A DNA stretch of 62,000 nt from Cryptomeria japonica (Eukaryota > Streptophyta > Pinopsida > Cupressales > Cupressaceae), in the NCBI RefSeq assembly GCF_030272615.1, contig NC_081410.1, positions 144,578,349 to 144,640,348 on the forward strand. Reading direction: 5' to 3'. The position numbers and the translations under genes were made by a program. The notes beneath the pieces are model-generated. The model was not told the origin of the DNA. It ran no database searches and saw nothing but the letters and a program-made list of their open reading frames with translations. Positions 1 to 10,208 of the stretch are shown piece by piece. The number at the start of each line of letters is the position of its first letter. Position 1 is the stretch's first letter.

Positions 1-218
1 TTGAAACAAATTCATGCATTGACTATTCTCATGAAAATATTATTGAAATTCTGCTTCATCTGGGATAGAGAATTCTACCATGATTCCAGTATGTTATACG
101 TATACTCAGAGGTAGACAACAGCTGAGAATAGAATTCTTCCATTGAGTCAAGCGAGCACGTTTCAGGAGTAGCAAGAACAGCTGCTGCACTGGAGTGGGC
201 TCTCTGAAGAATGTCAAT

Positions 219-3093
219 CTACGAGGTGAGCTGACTCTTGATCTCTCTTAGAGATTGGAATCTCTTAGCTCTCTCATTATCATTCCTGATCAGTCTATCA
301 TGCAATTCATTTATAGACCGGTTAAAGACATGAATGAAGTCCTGGAGTGGGACATATGCCTTGCATAACCTTTCTATTTCCTTCTCAGTTTCAACTTGAT
401 TCTTAGAAAAATCAAAATAAAAGAAAGTAATATTGGAGGTAGAGGCAAGATACTTTCCTCCAGATTCAATAGCTTTCTTTAATATATTTCCATTATGAGA
501 TAAAGCCATTTTGCTATTTTCAATGTGCTTAGCTAGCTTATCTCCATATGCCTTCTTGTGGCTCTTCTCAGCAATTATTTGATCAGATGCCTCTGCAACT
601 AACTAACCAAGTTTGCTGATAGGAGTGGGAAGATGTGCGACAGAGGTTTCCGGTAGTAATCCAAACAAAATTTCTACAGCAGTCTGGATTGCCTCTACCT
701 CAACTCTTTGTTCTTTCAACCTCTTCTTGTGTGCACGAGATTGCATAACATTGGAAATCTTCATCATTTTAGATGCACTCAAGGTATTCATATCAATAGG
801 TCCTGAAATACTTAAAGAGTTTCCATCATCATCATCAAGCAGTTCAAGGGTATACTCTTAATGATGTCTCTTTCTGTATTTTTCTTTGTTGCATCTTTTG
901 TTTGTTGAGTAATAACTTCCTCAGTAGACTCCTTTTGAGTGATCTCAATGACCGATGGAGAATGGGGTTTCTCCAGTTATTCAGTTACTGGTTTACTGAC
1001 CTCTTTTAGTTGATTACCGAGGTGATCACCTGATGTATCTTGTACTTTTGTGATTGTAGGAGGATCCATATCTGGTGCAGTAATGTCTTCAGATAGGTCT
1101 ACTGTATCCTAAATATCTTTATCAACAATAATAATGGAGTCATCCTTCTTCTTGGTTGGATAGACTATATCAGCTTGAACAATTTCCTCTACATCGATTT
1201 CTAATAGAGAAACATCATCTGTAGTTTCATCCTTATTGACAGAGTGGATGTTATCTTCCCTTTGTTTGATTACACAGGCTAGTTGGTGAGTTTCTGACTC
1301 AATAACTGCCCTTTTTCCATTAAGAAGCTTCAATCTCCTCATTTTAAAATCAAAATATGCTTTGTATTCCTCAATTAAAGCACTAATTCCATCTGATGAT
1401 AATGTGGGAAAATATTGTACAAATACGTCATTAATAATCTTCTTTTCTAACTGAATGGCTTCTTCCCATTTATCTAACAAAGTATTATACAAAGAGACTG
1501 AAATATCTTTCTCTAAATCATGCAAAAATCTACTGTAGTGACTTAACAAGGTTATTACCTATTGGAGTATTTGCTTCTGCTCATCTTCAGTAAAATAATC
1601 ATAATGTTCTTTAACATTGTCAAACCTGTTTCTTCCTAATGACTTCATTGTTCTCTCAAATATTGTGTCAGGTTTGTAGGTGGCAATATCTAATCGCGTA
1701 GTTGCCTTTGGCACTACTTTTACCTTCTTAGGTGTTCTGTCAGTTGCCTTCTCCTTCTTAGGTTCTTCTTTAGAATCTGTACTCTCAGACTCTGGTTGCA
1801 AAATTAGTTTCCTATTCCTTTTCTTTGGTGCACTCTCCTTCTTCTCAGATATTTTAGGTGTTGGTTCCTTCTTGGTTAGCACACTCTGAATCACCCTTTT
1901 GTTTTCTTCACAGGAGATTTTTCATCACTTTTCTTTTGCTTTCCTTTTGCTTTTGCTACAGGTTCAGTATCGGTTTCAGTAGGTGCAGCTTGGACTGCTA
2001 AGATGTCCAATTTTCCTTTCTTTTTGTCTTTAGGTGATGCTAACAGAGTATTAGCATAGCCAACCAGTAAGTCATGATTGACCTCGTAGCTCATATCTTC
2101 CATCTCTTCCTCTCTAGGTTCTATTACTTGCATCAAGCAAAAGTTAGTGGTAACCGTGAAGACTATGTCTTTTTCAAAGTGTTTTACCACATCTTCAGGT
2201 ATCCTCATTCTCAAGCTCATCTTCTTCTAGAATTCATTAAAGTAACTGTTGGTGGTAGCTGAAAAGGTATTCTTCACAACCTTTATGTTGTTCTTGATCT
2301 AAGCATTGACCGGTTGTTCTTTGGACCATTCAACGTCACCTATACCCGATATAAAGTTTTGAAAGTAGAAAAATAACCCAGCTAACAGCTGACCAAACTT
2401 GAACTTCTGAGAATTATCCTTCTTGATGGATTTCAATTTTTGAAATAGCTGGACTCTGATAGCTTCACAAATATCATAGTCTTCATTATCAATTATCATT
2501 CTATGTGTTGTATGAATTGTTGCGGATGGAACACTGTTGAGTCTACTGGAGTAAAATACTTGGTAGCCTATCACCATTGTTGCAAGTTTCACCGTAGGAT
2601 CTCTAATATTGTTGATAGAAAAAACACGCCTATCAGAGGTAGAACCGGTTAACTTGAAGACAGTGACTTTTGAAATTTTCGTCAGCTCAGGAACTTCAAT
2701 GGTTGAGCAATAACCCATTACAACCCTAATAGCTTCCTTGGTAATTGTGTGAGTCCTTTCCAGATACATATTCTCTCTGTGGACTCGACTCAAGATTATT
2801 CTAATGTGATCTTCCTCAAAATATTCAAGAAAGTAGGTGGCATTATGGAATCCTTTTTAAAAAACCCTAGCATATTTAGCTTCAATCTTTTTGTCCTTAT
2901 TACAGAGTGATTTCAGCTGAGTATAGATGTGAAGAGTTCCCAAATCTTCAATTTTGCAATCTATATAGTTGGACAAATCACCTTTGATCACAACACCACT
3001 TAGGACTTGCGACAATGCATTATAAAACATAATTTCTTCTGCCTTTAGATCTTCCACGTCGCTCTGTTTCCCGGTTGAACTATTCAAATGCAC
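219..3093 (-). pseudogene. E1 accessory ORF, about 950 codons, degenerate
   Basis: The segments 3093-2857, 2793-2299 and 2220-1891 share one frame, 1894-1559 and 1549-1109 a second, and 791-603 and 509-219 a third. One long ORF with several stops and two frameshifts explains this. The first 300 codons look globular and end in an aromatic-rich stretch (FKFGQLLAGLFFYFQNF). A lysine/glutamate/serine-rich linker follows (about 2080-1700), then a helical tail with basic and acidic patches. I see no protease, integrase, RT or RNase H motif. By position it resembles the extra ORFs some plant LTR elements carry next to gag-pol. I do not recognise the family; function unknown. Confidence 0.6.
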
Positions 3094-3454
3094 TCTTGTT
3101 CACTTCTCTGTAAATTCCGATTCAACTTGATTTCTCTTAATCACAAAGCAATTTTCCAATTCACACCAAGACAATCTTTCCCTGCTCTGCAATCACTTCA
3201 ATTTATTTTTGAAAGGGTTAGGGTAAAAATGATAAGGTAAAACTTATTTTTATCCATTTTACCAACTGCAATAAATGCTCACACTTTTAGGTTACAAACC
3301 CTAATTTCACTGCTTAAGTGAAATACCGGTTAATTAACACGTCAACAAAAAGTCACCAAAATTCAAAATTCAAAAAGATTCTTTCCCGCATATTTTACAA
3401 AAGGGGTCCAAAAATGTTTTACTGTTACGCTCCCCTTAGCCGTATTAGACAGGC

Positions 3455-4763
3455 TTATGTCACCGGTGCTAGATTCTCTTCACTAGGTGAAGGAATGATT
3501 TCCTCTACAGGCAATTCAACGCTTTTCTTTTTCCAAGTCCAGTTCATATCTTCTCTTGTTTCCTCAACATCAATTTTTTGCTTGCCTTTCTGATCCTTGA
3601 TAGAGTTGACCGGTTTGTTGTTTCTTGTTCTGCAAAACTTTGCCAGGTGCCCCGATTTGTTGCAGTGGTAACATACCATACCAGATGATCTCTAGGGTCC
3701 TGCATTTCCTCTTCTTGTTCTTTTTCTATAGTTCATAGCCACATGACCAATTTTATTGCAAAAGGTACACATAACATTTGTTACCTTTTCCATTTTGAAT
3801 GGACTAAACCGGTTGTCATAGGATCTTTGCCAGTTTTGGTTCATTTGGTTATTAAAGTTCCTTTCTCGATCACCATTTCATCTAGGATGCATGTGTGGTA
3901 TAGGATTGTTTGCACCATATCTACACTCAATGTGTTTATGCCCATACATTCAACAAGTGTAGCAATGACCTTCAAATTTTCTAGATACATACCTAACATT
4001 GGTATTATAATTTGCATATCTGTTAGGTTTGTTCCTACAAACATTTGTAGTATGACTAGGCTTATGACAAACAAAGAAGACTGGCTTAAAATCCTTCTTA
4101 CCGGTAGTCTTATTGACTTTAGAAGTAGTTTTACTCTTTGGATAGTTGTTCTTTGTACCAGAGGATTCACCTTTTTCAGTTGTATAAAAACCAAGTCCAG
4201 AGATGTCACCCAGAGATGTCACCCTTCATTCTCTGTGATTGAATTTGTTCTTCCAGCATGGTATAACTTTTGACAAACTTCTCCAATTTCTCATTGGCTT
4301 CAGTAAGCTTATTGACAAGATCTTCATTATGCTTAGACAGATTCTCTTTCAGAGATGATGCCAACTCAAGGTCTAGCTTTAAGTTCTCCTTTTCTTCTAT
4401 TTCAGCTATTAAGTCCTCATGCATGGTGTCTCTTTCCCATTTGATTTTTAAAATCTCTTGATCTCTTTCCTTGATAAGATCTTCAGAAGCTCTTTTGGAT
4501 TCCAGTTCCCGACTCATGCAGATAGTGAGACCTTCCATTTCTCTCCTTAGATTTAGTTTCTCAACCTGCAACTTTTCAACTTCTTCTGATAAAGCATCAA
4601 TATTAGCTTCGTCTGAAGAACTATTGTTAGATATTTCTAACATTTTTTCAGATAACTCTCTCCTCTTGACTTGAGAAGCTTTCAGTTTGCCCCTAAGGGA
4701 TTCAACTTCATTTCTACTAGCTTCTAGCTCTCTACCCATCTCGAAGTAGCTTTTGTCCCCCAT
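3455..4763 (-). pseudogene. gag: E1 Gag-like protein: coiled coil plus four zinc knuckles
   Basis: Presumed to form the particle and bind RNA. The ATG at 4763 lies about 50 bases after the PBS. Residues 1 to about 180 are charged heptad-like sequence (repeated E/K/L, for example SLRGKLKASQVKRRELSEKM), a probable long coiled coil. A basic S/T/K linker follows, then four knuckle-like units: FFVCHKPSHTTNVC (first Cys lost), CYTC-x-MYGHKHIEC (a stop at x), CTFCNKIGHVAMNY (last Cys lost) and CYHCNKSGHLAKFC (intact). A 13-base tandem duplication at 4199-4224 shifts the frame between coiled coil and knuckles. The N-terminal Gag domain usual in copia elements is absent. There are few stops, so decay is moderate. 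Confidence 0.75.
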
Positions 4764-4812
4764 GGTAGTTTCAAGATTCCCTTCTAAGCGGTTAGGCTTA
4801 AAAGAAGTTAGG

Positions 4813-4824
4813 CTCTGATACCAA
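4813..4824 (-). other. E1 primer-binding site (initiator Met tRNA)
   Basis: The minus strand reads TGGTATCAGAGC, the standard plant copia primer site complementary to the 3' end of initiator methionine tRNA. It lies two bases after the LTR end and fixes the element's orientation. Confidence 0.85.
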
Positions 4825-4826
4825 TT

Positions 4827-5908
4827 GATGGACTTGAAAAGCACTGAGAGGTGGGGGGGGTGAATCAGTGACACCAAAACACACACTACTTTAAACACTA
4901 ACCGGTAGATGAACTTAACCAAGTAGTTAAACAAAATACATGCTATCCAAAATGAAATAACAACATCCACCATAACACAAGTGTTTATACGTGGAAAACC
5001 CAAATAGGTAAAAACCACGGTGAGATGTAACTCACAAGTTAACTATCTGCAATAATAGAAAACTGACCGGTTAGGGTCTTACAAAGAGCTCTGCTAGGAG
5101 CGAATCTTGTTAGAGATCCCAAGCTTGATTAGAATCTTATACCCTATCAAGAGTACTACCCTGTTAGGAGTAACCTCACTGGAGGATTTGAGAATCCAAA
5201 CTAATGGATCACCTTGTTAGAGGATTTATACAATGAAGCTTGTTAGATCTTACATGGTTAAGGGATTTTATTTCATTGTAATGGTTAGAGAACAACAAGA
5301 ATGGCTTGATCTGTTCCGAGTAGCACAAAACTTGCTTGATCAGATCCTTCTAAGTACATTCAACACTTCTCTTCATCTTAACACTTATCGCTTTTCAACA
5401 AAAGCTTTTTCACATAACAACTCTTTTTCTTGTTATCATCATCAAAATGATTCACTAAGATGTCTTTAAATAGACATACAAACCTTATATCGGCCATAAG
5501 AACACAATTCCCTAGGTGCACTGAATCTAGACAAGTAAGCATAACTCATCACAAAAATGACCGCCAAACAAATGGTGCTGGTACCTTGTCACAAAATCAG
5601 ATACCAGTTAGAGCAGTTTAATACCGGTTGGAATAAAACTAGTGAATCGTTGTCATGGAATCTTCCACTTTTTCTTCTTCTTCATCTTCATCTTGATTCT
5701 GATGTCGGCTTAGTGTTACCACAGGTTATCTCTTAGGCACATACCAGTTGACACAAAGTACCGGTTAGAGATAGACCTTAAACATACCAGTTGGTAGTGT
5801 AAACCAATTAAAGTTACACTGGTAGTCAATGTTATCATATATGTGTGTGAGAGTGTTTCATCAATGACAATAAGTGATGAATACATTACAATCATCATCA
5901 AGCCAACA
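4827..5908 (-). repeat. E1 5' LTR
   Basis: On the minus strand the block starts TGTTGGCTTGATG and ends CCATCA two bases before the primer-binding site, giving TG...CA ends and about 1082 bases. A C-run near 4853-4860 lies just inside the PBS-proximal end, as in the Copia-2 LTRs. ACCGGTT-type motifs recur inside it (near 5066, 5622, 5759), with decayed ACCAGTT versions. The partner LTR is not in the window, so the outer boundary at 5908 is inferred from the TGTTGG start only. Confidence 0.7.
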
Positions 5909-5909
5909 A

Positions 5910-6006
5910 CATAAACATATATACATACATAAACATACATACATACATACATACATACATACATACATACACACACATACATACATACATACATACATAT
6001 ATGTAT
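5910..6006. repeat. (ACAT)n microsatellite
   Basis: Tandem CATA/ACAT units with a few ATAT and ACAC interruptions, directly outside the E1 LTR end. Slippage here may have blurred the E1 target-site duplication. Confidence 0.95.
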
Positions 6007-6596
6007 ATATTGCATGCAACTTTTACACATGTCTTACAACATTTATAATTTGACTTAAGGATGCTCTCTTTCTATTACATACAACATGCAATACAATTTG
6101 ACTTAAAAAAATGTGCCAAATGTTCATGTAGGTTTCCATGGAAGACCTTTAGGTAAAGAAAGCAAAAAAGAAAGAAAAAAATTGCATCTATTACACCTAA
6201 CACATAAAATAATTTTTTTCAAGGCATTGCCTCCTAGGATTAAACTTGAAAATGGCCCCATCCATGTTAATACCATCGCAATCTACGCAAGCTATAGTTG
6301 GGGAGCCTTACCGATATCACTACCTCTTCAATGAATTGACCTACAAAAAATGTTAGCAAAAAACAACAAATCCAACCAGCAACACTTTTAGATAATCTAC
6401 AAAACATCATTGACCAGATTGCCTCACAAAATGCAACAATGCATAATGCCACATTAAACCAAATCTTTTCAAAAAAATACTATCATTAAAATGTTTTCGA
6501 CAATGAATTGATGAGCTATCATTTGTGAAAACATACATCATTTACAAAGAAAGCTATAGTGGAATGTGTATAGATGAAACCATCTAGGGACCACAT
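6007..6596. other. No recognisable gene
   Basis: AT-rich sequence with scattered short frames full of stops. It may contain the decayed N-terminus of the Helitron protein that starts to be readable near 6597, but I cannot support specific residues. Confidence 0.5.
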
Positions 6597-7255
6597 GTGC
6601 TAGATGTTTTGATGAAAAACAGGTTCATTGTTTCTCTACAATAAATAACTTAGACCTTGGTGAGCAACTAGATGCATTAAAAAAACTTATGCAAGTTGAG
6701 GAGCTTCTTATAGCTATTATTGCACTAGTTTTACAAGTTACTCATGCAAGAGGAGGCCAATACAAATATAGTTGTCACACCATAAACTTCCCTCAAGATA
6801 TCTCAAATATTGCCCACCTTTTACCTCAAAAGTTACAAGATCTTGAAGTTCTAACTATACGTAGACACAATATGGAAGGAAACTATGATTTCTATGTGAA
6901 CTAAAATCACATTATAGATGCACTCAAGCATAAAATTTAGCATGACCAATACTATAGTGATGTTACTATATTGATGTCTAAATTCTTTGCCCAATACTAG
7001 CATGGATATATCAAACATGTTGCATAACTTAAAACCAAATGCCCAAGAAATAATTATTTGCCAAAAAATACAATTATTGATAGTGATAATGATTATGAAT
7101 ATGAGAACTCATCATTGTTCATTCCAATACTGCCAAATGCAACACTGGAGTTGAAAGTCATTCAAGAAATACAATTGGGATATAATGAGCATAACACAAT
7201 ACCTTGGCCTGAAATAAATTCCTCTCCAATCAACAAATACAATACTAAAGGCTAA
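6597..7255 (+). pseudogene. Helitron protein N-terminal region (DUF6570-like)
   Basis: Starts with a Cys pair (CARCFDEK) followed by FSTINNLDLGEQLDALKKL and VEELLIA, a pattern typical of the region before the Rep domain in plant RepHel proteins. GGQYKYSCHTINFPQD and a VLTIRRHN-like block follow. After a stop near 6902 the reading resumes with a block ending in YYSDVTI, then an acidic stretch (DSDNDYEYENSS). The role of this region in transposition is not established. Several stops and shifts are present. Confidence 0.75.
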
Positions 7256-7261
7256 CTAAGT

Positions 7262-8378
7262 ATGGATTTTCCAACACTTTTCCCAAGTGGAAGTGTGCAT
7301 CCTCTTCAACCAAGGAACAAACATGTTCATTTGCATGAATATGCTTTATATATAATGGGATACCATGACAATATATTTAGGAGACATGTCAGATTCCACT
7401 ATTTTGTTTACAATTTAATTATGAGGCATCGTAGTCAGCAAACAATTGTAGTTTTTATTAACACAAACTTGCAAGAAAGGGTACCAAGCACTTTGCAAGC
7501 CCTTTGCAAGTGACTACAAGATGTTCATGATGATAAATTGGCAAATCAGTTGATGCATTTTGGCACATCCTTGTGTGGCACAAGTGCATACTGAAATAAA
7601 TGTTGCACACATTTGACAACAATAATACACCAATTGGGAACCCCCATGCTTTTCTTCACATTAAGTTCAACTGATACAAAATGGCATGATCTTCATAAAT
7701 TGTTTCCACATACCAACAACCCAAATATGCAATACTCAACAAAACAATTAATAGATAATGTGGTCCAAATTTTTAATGTAACATTATTGTAGCTACATCA
7801 AAGATTTACTATATTTCGTGAAGAGATCATTGAAAATCTCTTTCAAGCAAACAATGATTGGTGTAGATATGAATGGAAATAATGAAGTTATACACATGTC
7901 CATGGTTTCTTGTGGCTCCCTACTACTCTTAATAAGGACACCATCACTTGGATTAATAATGATGAAGTACAAATGGTTGTCTTACTTTGATAAGTATGTT
8001 TTTGCTTGGAATCCTCACAACCAAGTTGAATGGACAAGTAGAGAACAACACCCTCTTACAGATGATTCATGTTTTCTTTAAACTCCTCAAATACTATCCA
8101 TTGACCACATGTTAGATTATGAGTCATTATTGAATATAGTTCAAAGATATACCAAATGCATAAAACACACATGCCTTAAGAAAAAGGGGCAAACTTTAGA
8201 GTACCATTATAAAGCTCCATGGGATGAAAAACAATTATCTACCTTAACATTTGATGATGACCAAAACACATGTTATATACATGCAAGAAATGATGATCAC
8301 CTCAACATTCATAGACCCCACATGCTTGCAATATGGAGAGCTAGTGTTGATTGTCAACTTGTCACTTTAAAAAATTAG
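7262..8378 (+). pseudogene. Helitron Rep (HUH endonuclease) domain, decayed
   Basis: Rep nicks and joins single-stranded DNA during rolling-circle transposition. The piece opens with MDFPTLFPSGSVHPLQPR and YALYIMGYHDN, then FVYNLIMRHRSQ, the characteristic Helitron-like N domain. Further on are GTSAYxNKC and GTPMLFF. The metal-binding HUH motif survives as YTHVHGFLWLP (H-V-H at 7895-7903), directly after two stop codons (EWK**S). The C-terminal part, with ARNDDHLNIHRPHMLAIWRA, is readable to 8378. There are at least four stops or frameshifts, so no active protein is possible. Confidence 0.85.
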
Positions 8379-9196
8379 TGTTTTGCTACATTTTTCAATA
8401 TGCATCTAAATCTAAAAGCTAAACTAACATGCTCAAGAGAATAACACATGCAAGTAAACTTGAGGATAAAACTTTGCTAGCATACCAAAAATTCATGATT
8501 GGTATAATTTCTTATCATGACATTCGAACACAAGAGACATGCCACATGCTGGAAAAAATGCCACTCATAAGATGCAGTTGATCTTTTGTTTCCTTAAATA
8601 TTGGCTATTTTTTTTTGGCGTATAACAAAATCAAACAATGAACATGAGGTTGCAACTACTTATATCCACTCCTATATGCAGTGACCCCTTGAATTGGAAG
8701 CCACATGTCTCATAGAATTAGCACAAATGTACTCATATGTCCCTCAGTGCAAAAAGGAAAAATGGCAAAAAAGAAAAAAAAGAAAAAAAGGCAATTGTTA
8801 ATGTGTACCCACAATTTAAAGAAACTCCAAATGAAAACATCCACAACTTTGAGACATTCTATTGGAGTTAACTTATGTTATACAAACACTTTTGTCACAT
8901 ACCTACAAACATAGGAATCACAAAAGAAGAAATAGTAAAAAAATTGGAGATTACTTAAAGCAACCATTTACTACCCTTAGCACATTGATAGAATAAAAAA
9001 CTCCCCTAGACCCGAAGAAGAAGATAAAAATGATAACAAAAATCTCCAACATGAACATGAGACATACCTATATGAATGGGAATTTCTCTCCCGAATGAGC
9101 ACCACCAATATCCTTAAAATAAATAAAATTCAAATGTTAGGGAGATGAGACTTTAATATTAACTACTCATGGAACAAAAGTAAAGTTCCCCAAGAA
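8379..9196 (+). pseudogene. Helitron Rep-helicase linker, decayed
   Basis: A short conserved block survives around 8480-8610 (YHDIRTQETCHMLEKMPL then SFVSLNI), matching the QETCHxLLxxPLxxxSRxFVxLN stretch between Rep and helicase in RepHel proteins. The rest is eroded, with a lysine homopolymer region near 8765-8790. It links the upstream Rep piece to the downstream helicase in the same orientation. Confidence 0.65.
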
Positions 9197-10194
9197 GTGC
9201 ACAAGATTTTTATACAATCCAGATCTACATGGAAATTACAATTTGATAGGATTGGTTGCCACTTGTCAACCATAGACAAAACAACTTACCAACTAGCACC
9301 CAAACAACAATTTGCACTAGACATTATTGTGCAACATCACATGTACCCATCCCCAACTAACCCTCTACGCATGATTATTCAAGGATCAATAGGCACTGGC
9401 AAATCATTATTGATAGATTGTATTAGGAAAAAAATAAACACACCAACATCTACCAAAAGAAGTCCCTTTCTTTCTCTTGCACCCACAGGTGTGGCTGCTA
9501 ATAACATATGAGCAACAACAATCCATACATCCCTTTGAATTCCTATAAAGGACATGCAAACTTTTGAAAGACAATCCTTGGGAACATTCCAAGTGGACTT
9601 AAAATATGATAAATATATCCTAATAGATGAGATGAGATTTTTGGGACCAAAATTATTCCTATGAATAGACAACTGCCTACAGGAAGTATTCCCCCACAAA
9701 CAACATGAAATTTTTGGTGATGCCTTCGTTATTCTTGCTGGTGACCTTGGCCAACTACCTCTAGTTATGGATAAGTATCTTAATGCATCACATTCTAGGA
9801 GATTTAACTTGTGGCAAACTTTTACAATAGCAATAACATTGGACACTATTTTCCATCAACAAGGCCGAAGTGATTCTCAACAAAATTTTCAAATAATTTT
9901 TCAACATATAAGAAACACTCAACCCATTCAACATGATTGGGAAACACTTATGAATCAAACAAACATTAACTATTGAAGAAAATAAAAGTTTGACAACTCT
10001 ATCATATATTTGCAACCAATGACTTGGCTAAACTACAAAATAGAAAAATAATTGAACCTCCCTATTGTTGTTAGTGTTGCTCAAGTTGCACGACAAACAT
10101 TTGTTGAATATAGTGATGATGAATAACTACAACCAAAGGTACTATTATGCATAGGTGAGCAAGTGATGTTAACGAAAAACCTATGGATCCAAGT
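9197..10194 (+). pseudogene. PIF1-type helicase domain of Helitron, truncated
   Basis: Unwinds DNA during rolling-circle transposition. Visible motifs in order: LAPKQQFALDII, Walker A GSIGTGKS (9383-9406), LAPTGVAANNI, Walker B YILIDEM (about 9610-9633), GDLGQLPLV (motif III; usually GDFRQLPPV), FHQQG, and near the end GEQVMLTKNLW. In-frame stops occur (ANNI*, LFL*IDN). The domain is cut after NLWIQV, before the GLVNG block and final helicase motif. The truncation point coincides with the start of the candidate LTR at 10209. Confidence 0.85.
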
Positions 10195-10208
10195 CCTCCA
10201 GTCCTCGA

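Larger units (their letters stand above)
1..5908 (-). mobile_element. E1: copia-type LTR element, 5' part (no pol seen)
   Basis: Read on the minus strand this is an LTR retroelement running off the left edge of the window: LTR (5908-4827), Met-tRNA primer site, coiled-coil plus zinc-knuckle Gag (4763-3455), a spacer of about 360 bases without coding potential (3454-3094), then a long degenerate accessory ORF (3093 to at least 219). Ty1/copia elements normally have protease, integrase and RT directly after Gag; none is visible here. The element may therefore be non-autonomous, or its pol may lie beyond the left edge. The second LTR and the TSD are outside the window. Assignment to copia rests on the PBS type and LTR style, not on any enzyme. 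Confidence 0.75.
6597..10194 (+). mobile_element. Helitron RepHel remnant
   Basis: Four consecutive, collinear pieces of a Helitron replicase-helicase lie on one strand: a DUF6570-like region, the Helitron-like N-terminal and HUH Rep domain, the Rep-helicase linker and a PIF1-type helicase. All carry stops and frameshifts, so the copy is dead. Similarity stops at about 10194 within the motif that normally reads VMLTxNLWxxxGLVNG, where other DNA begins. I could not identify the Helitron ends (5' TC, 3' hairpin plus CTRR), so the span is that of the gene remnant. Confidence 0.85.

Noticed and set aside
5716-6030. 104-codon minus-strand open frame rich in Met-Tyr-Val-Cys
   Set aside because: Translation of the ACAT microsatellite.
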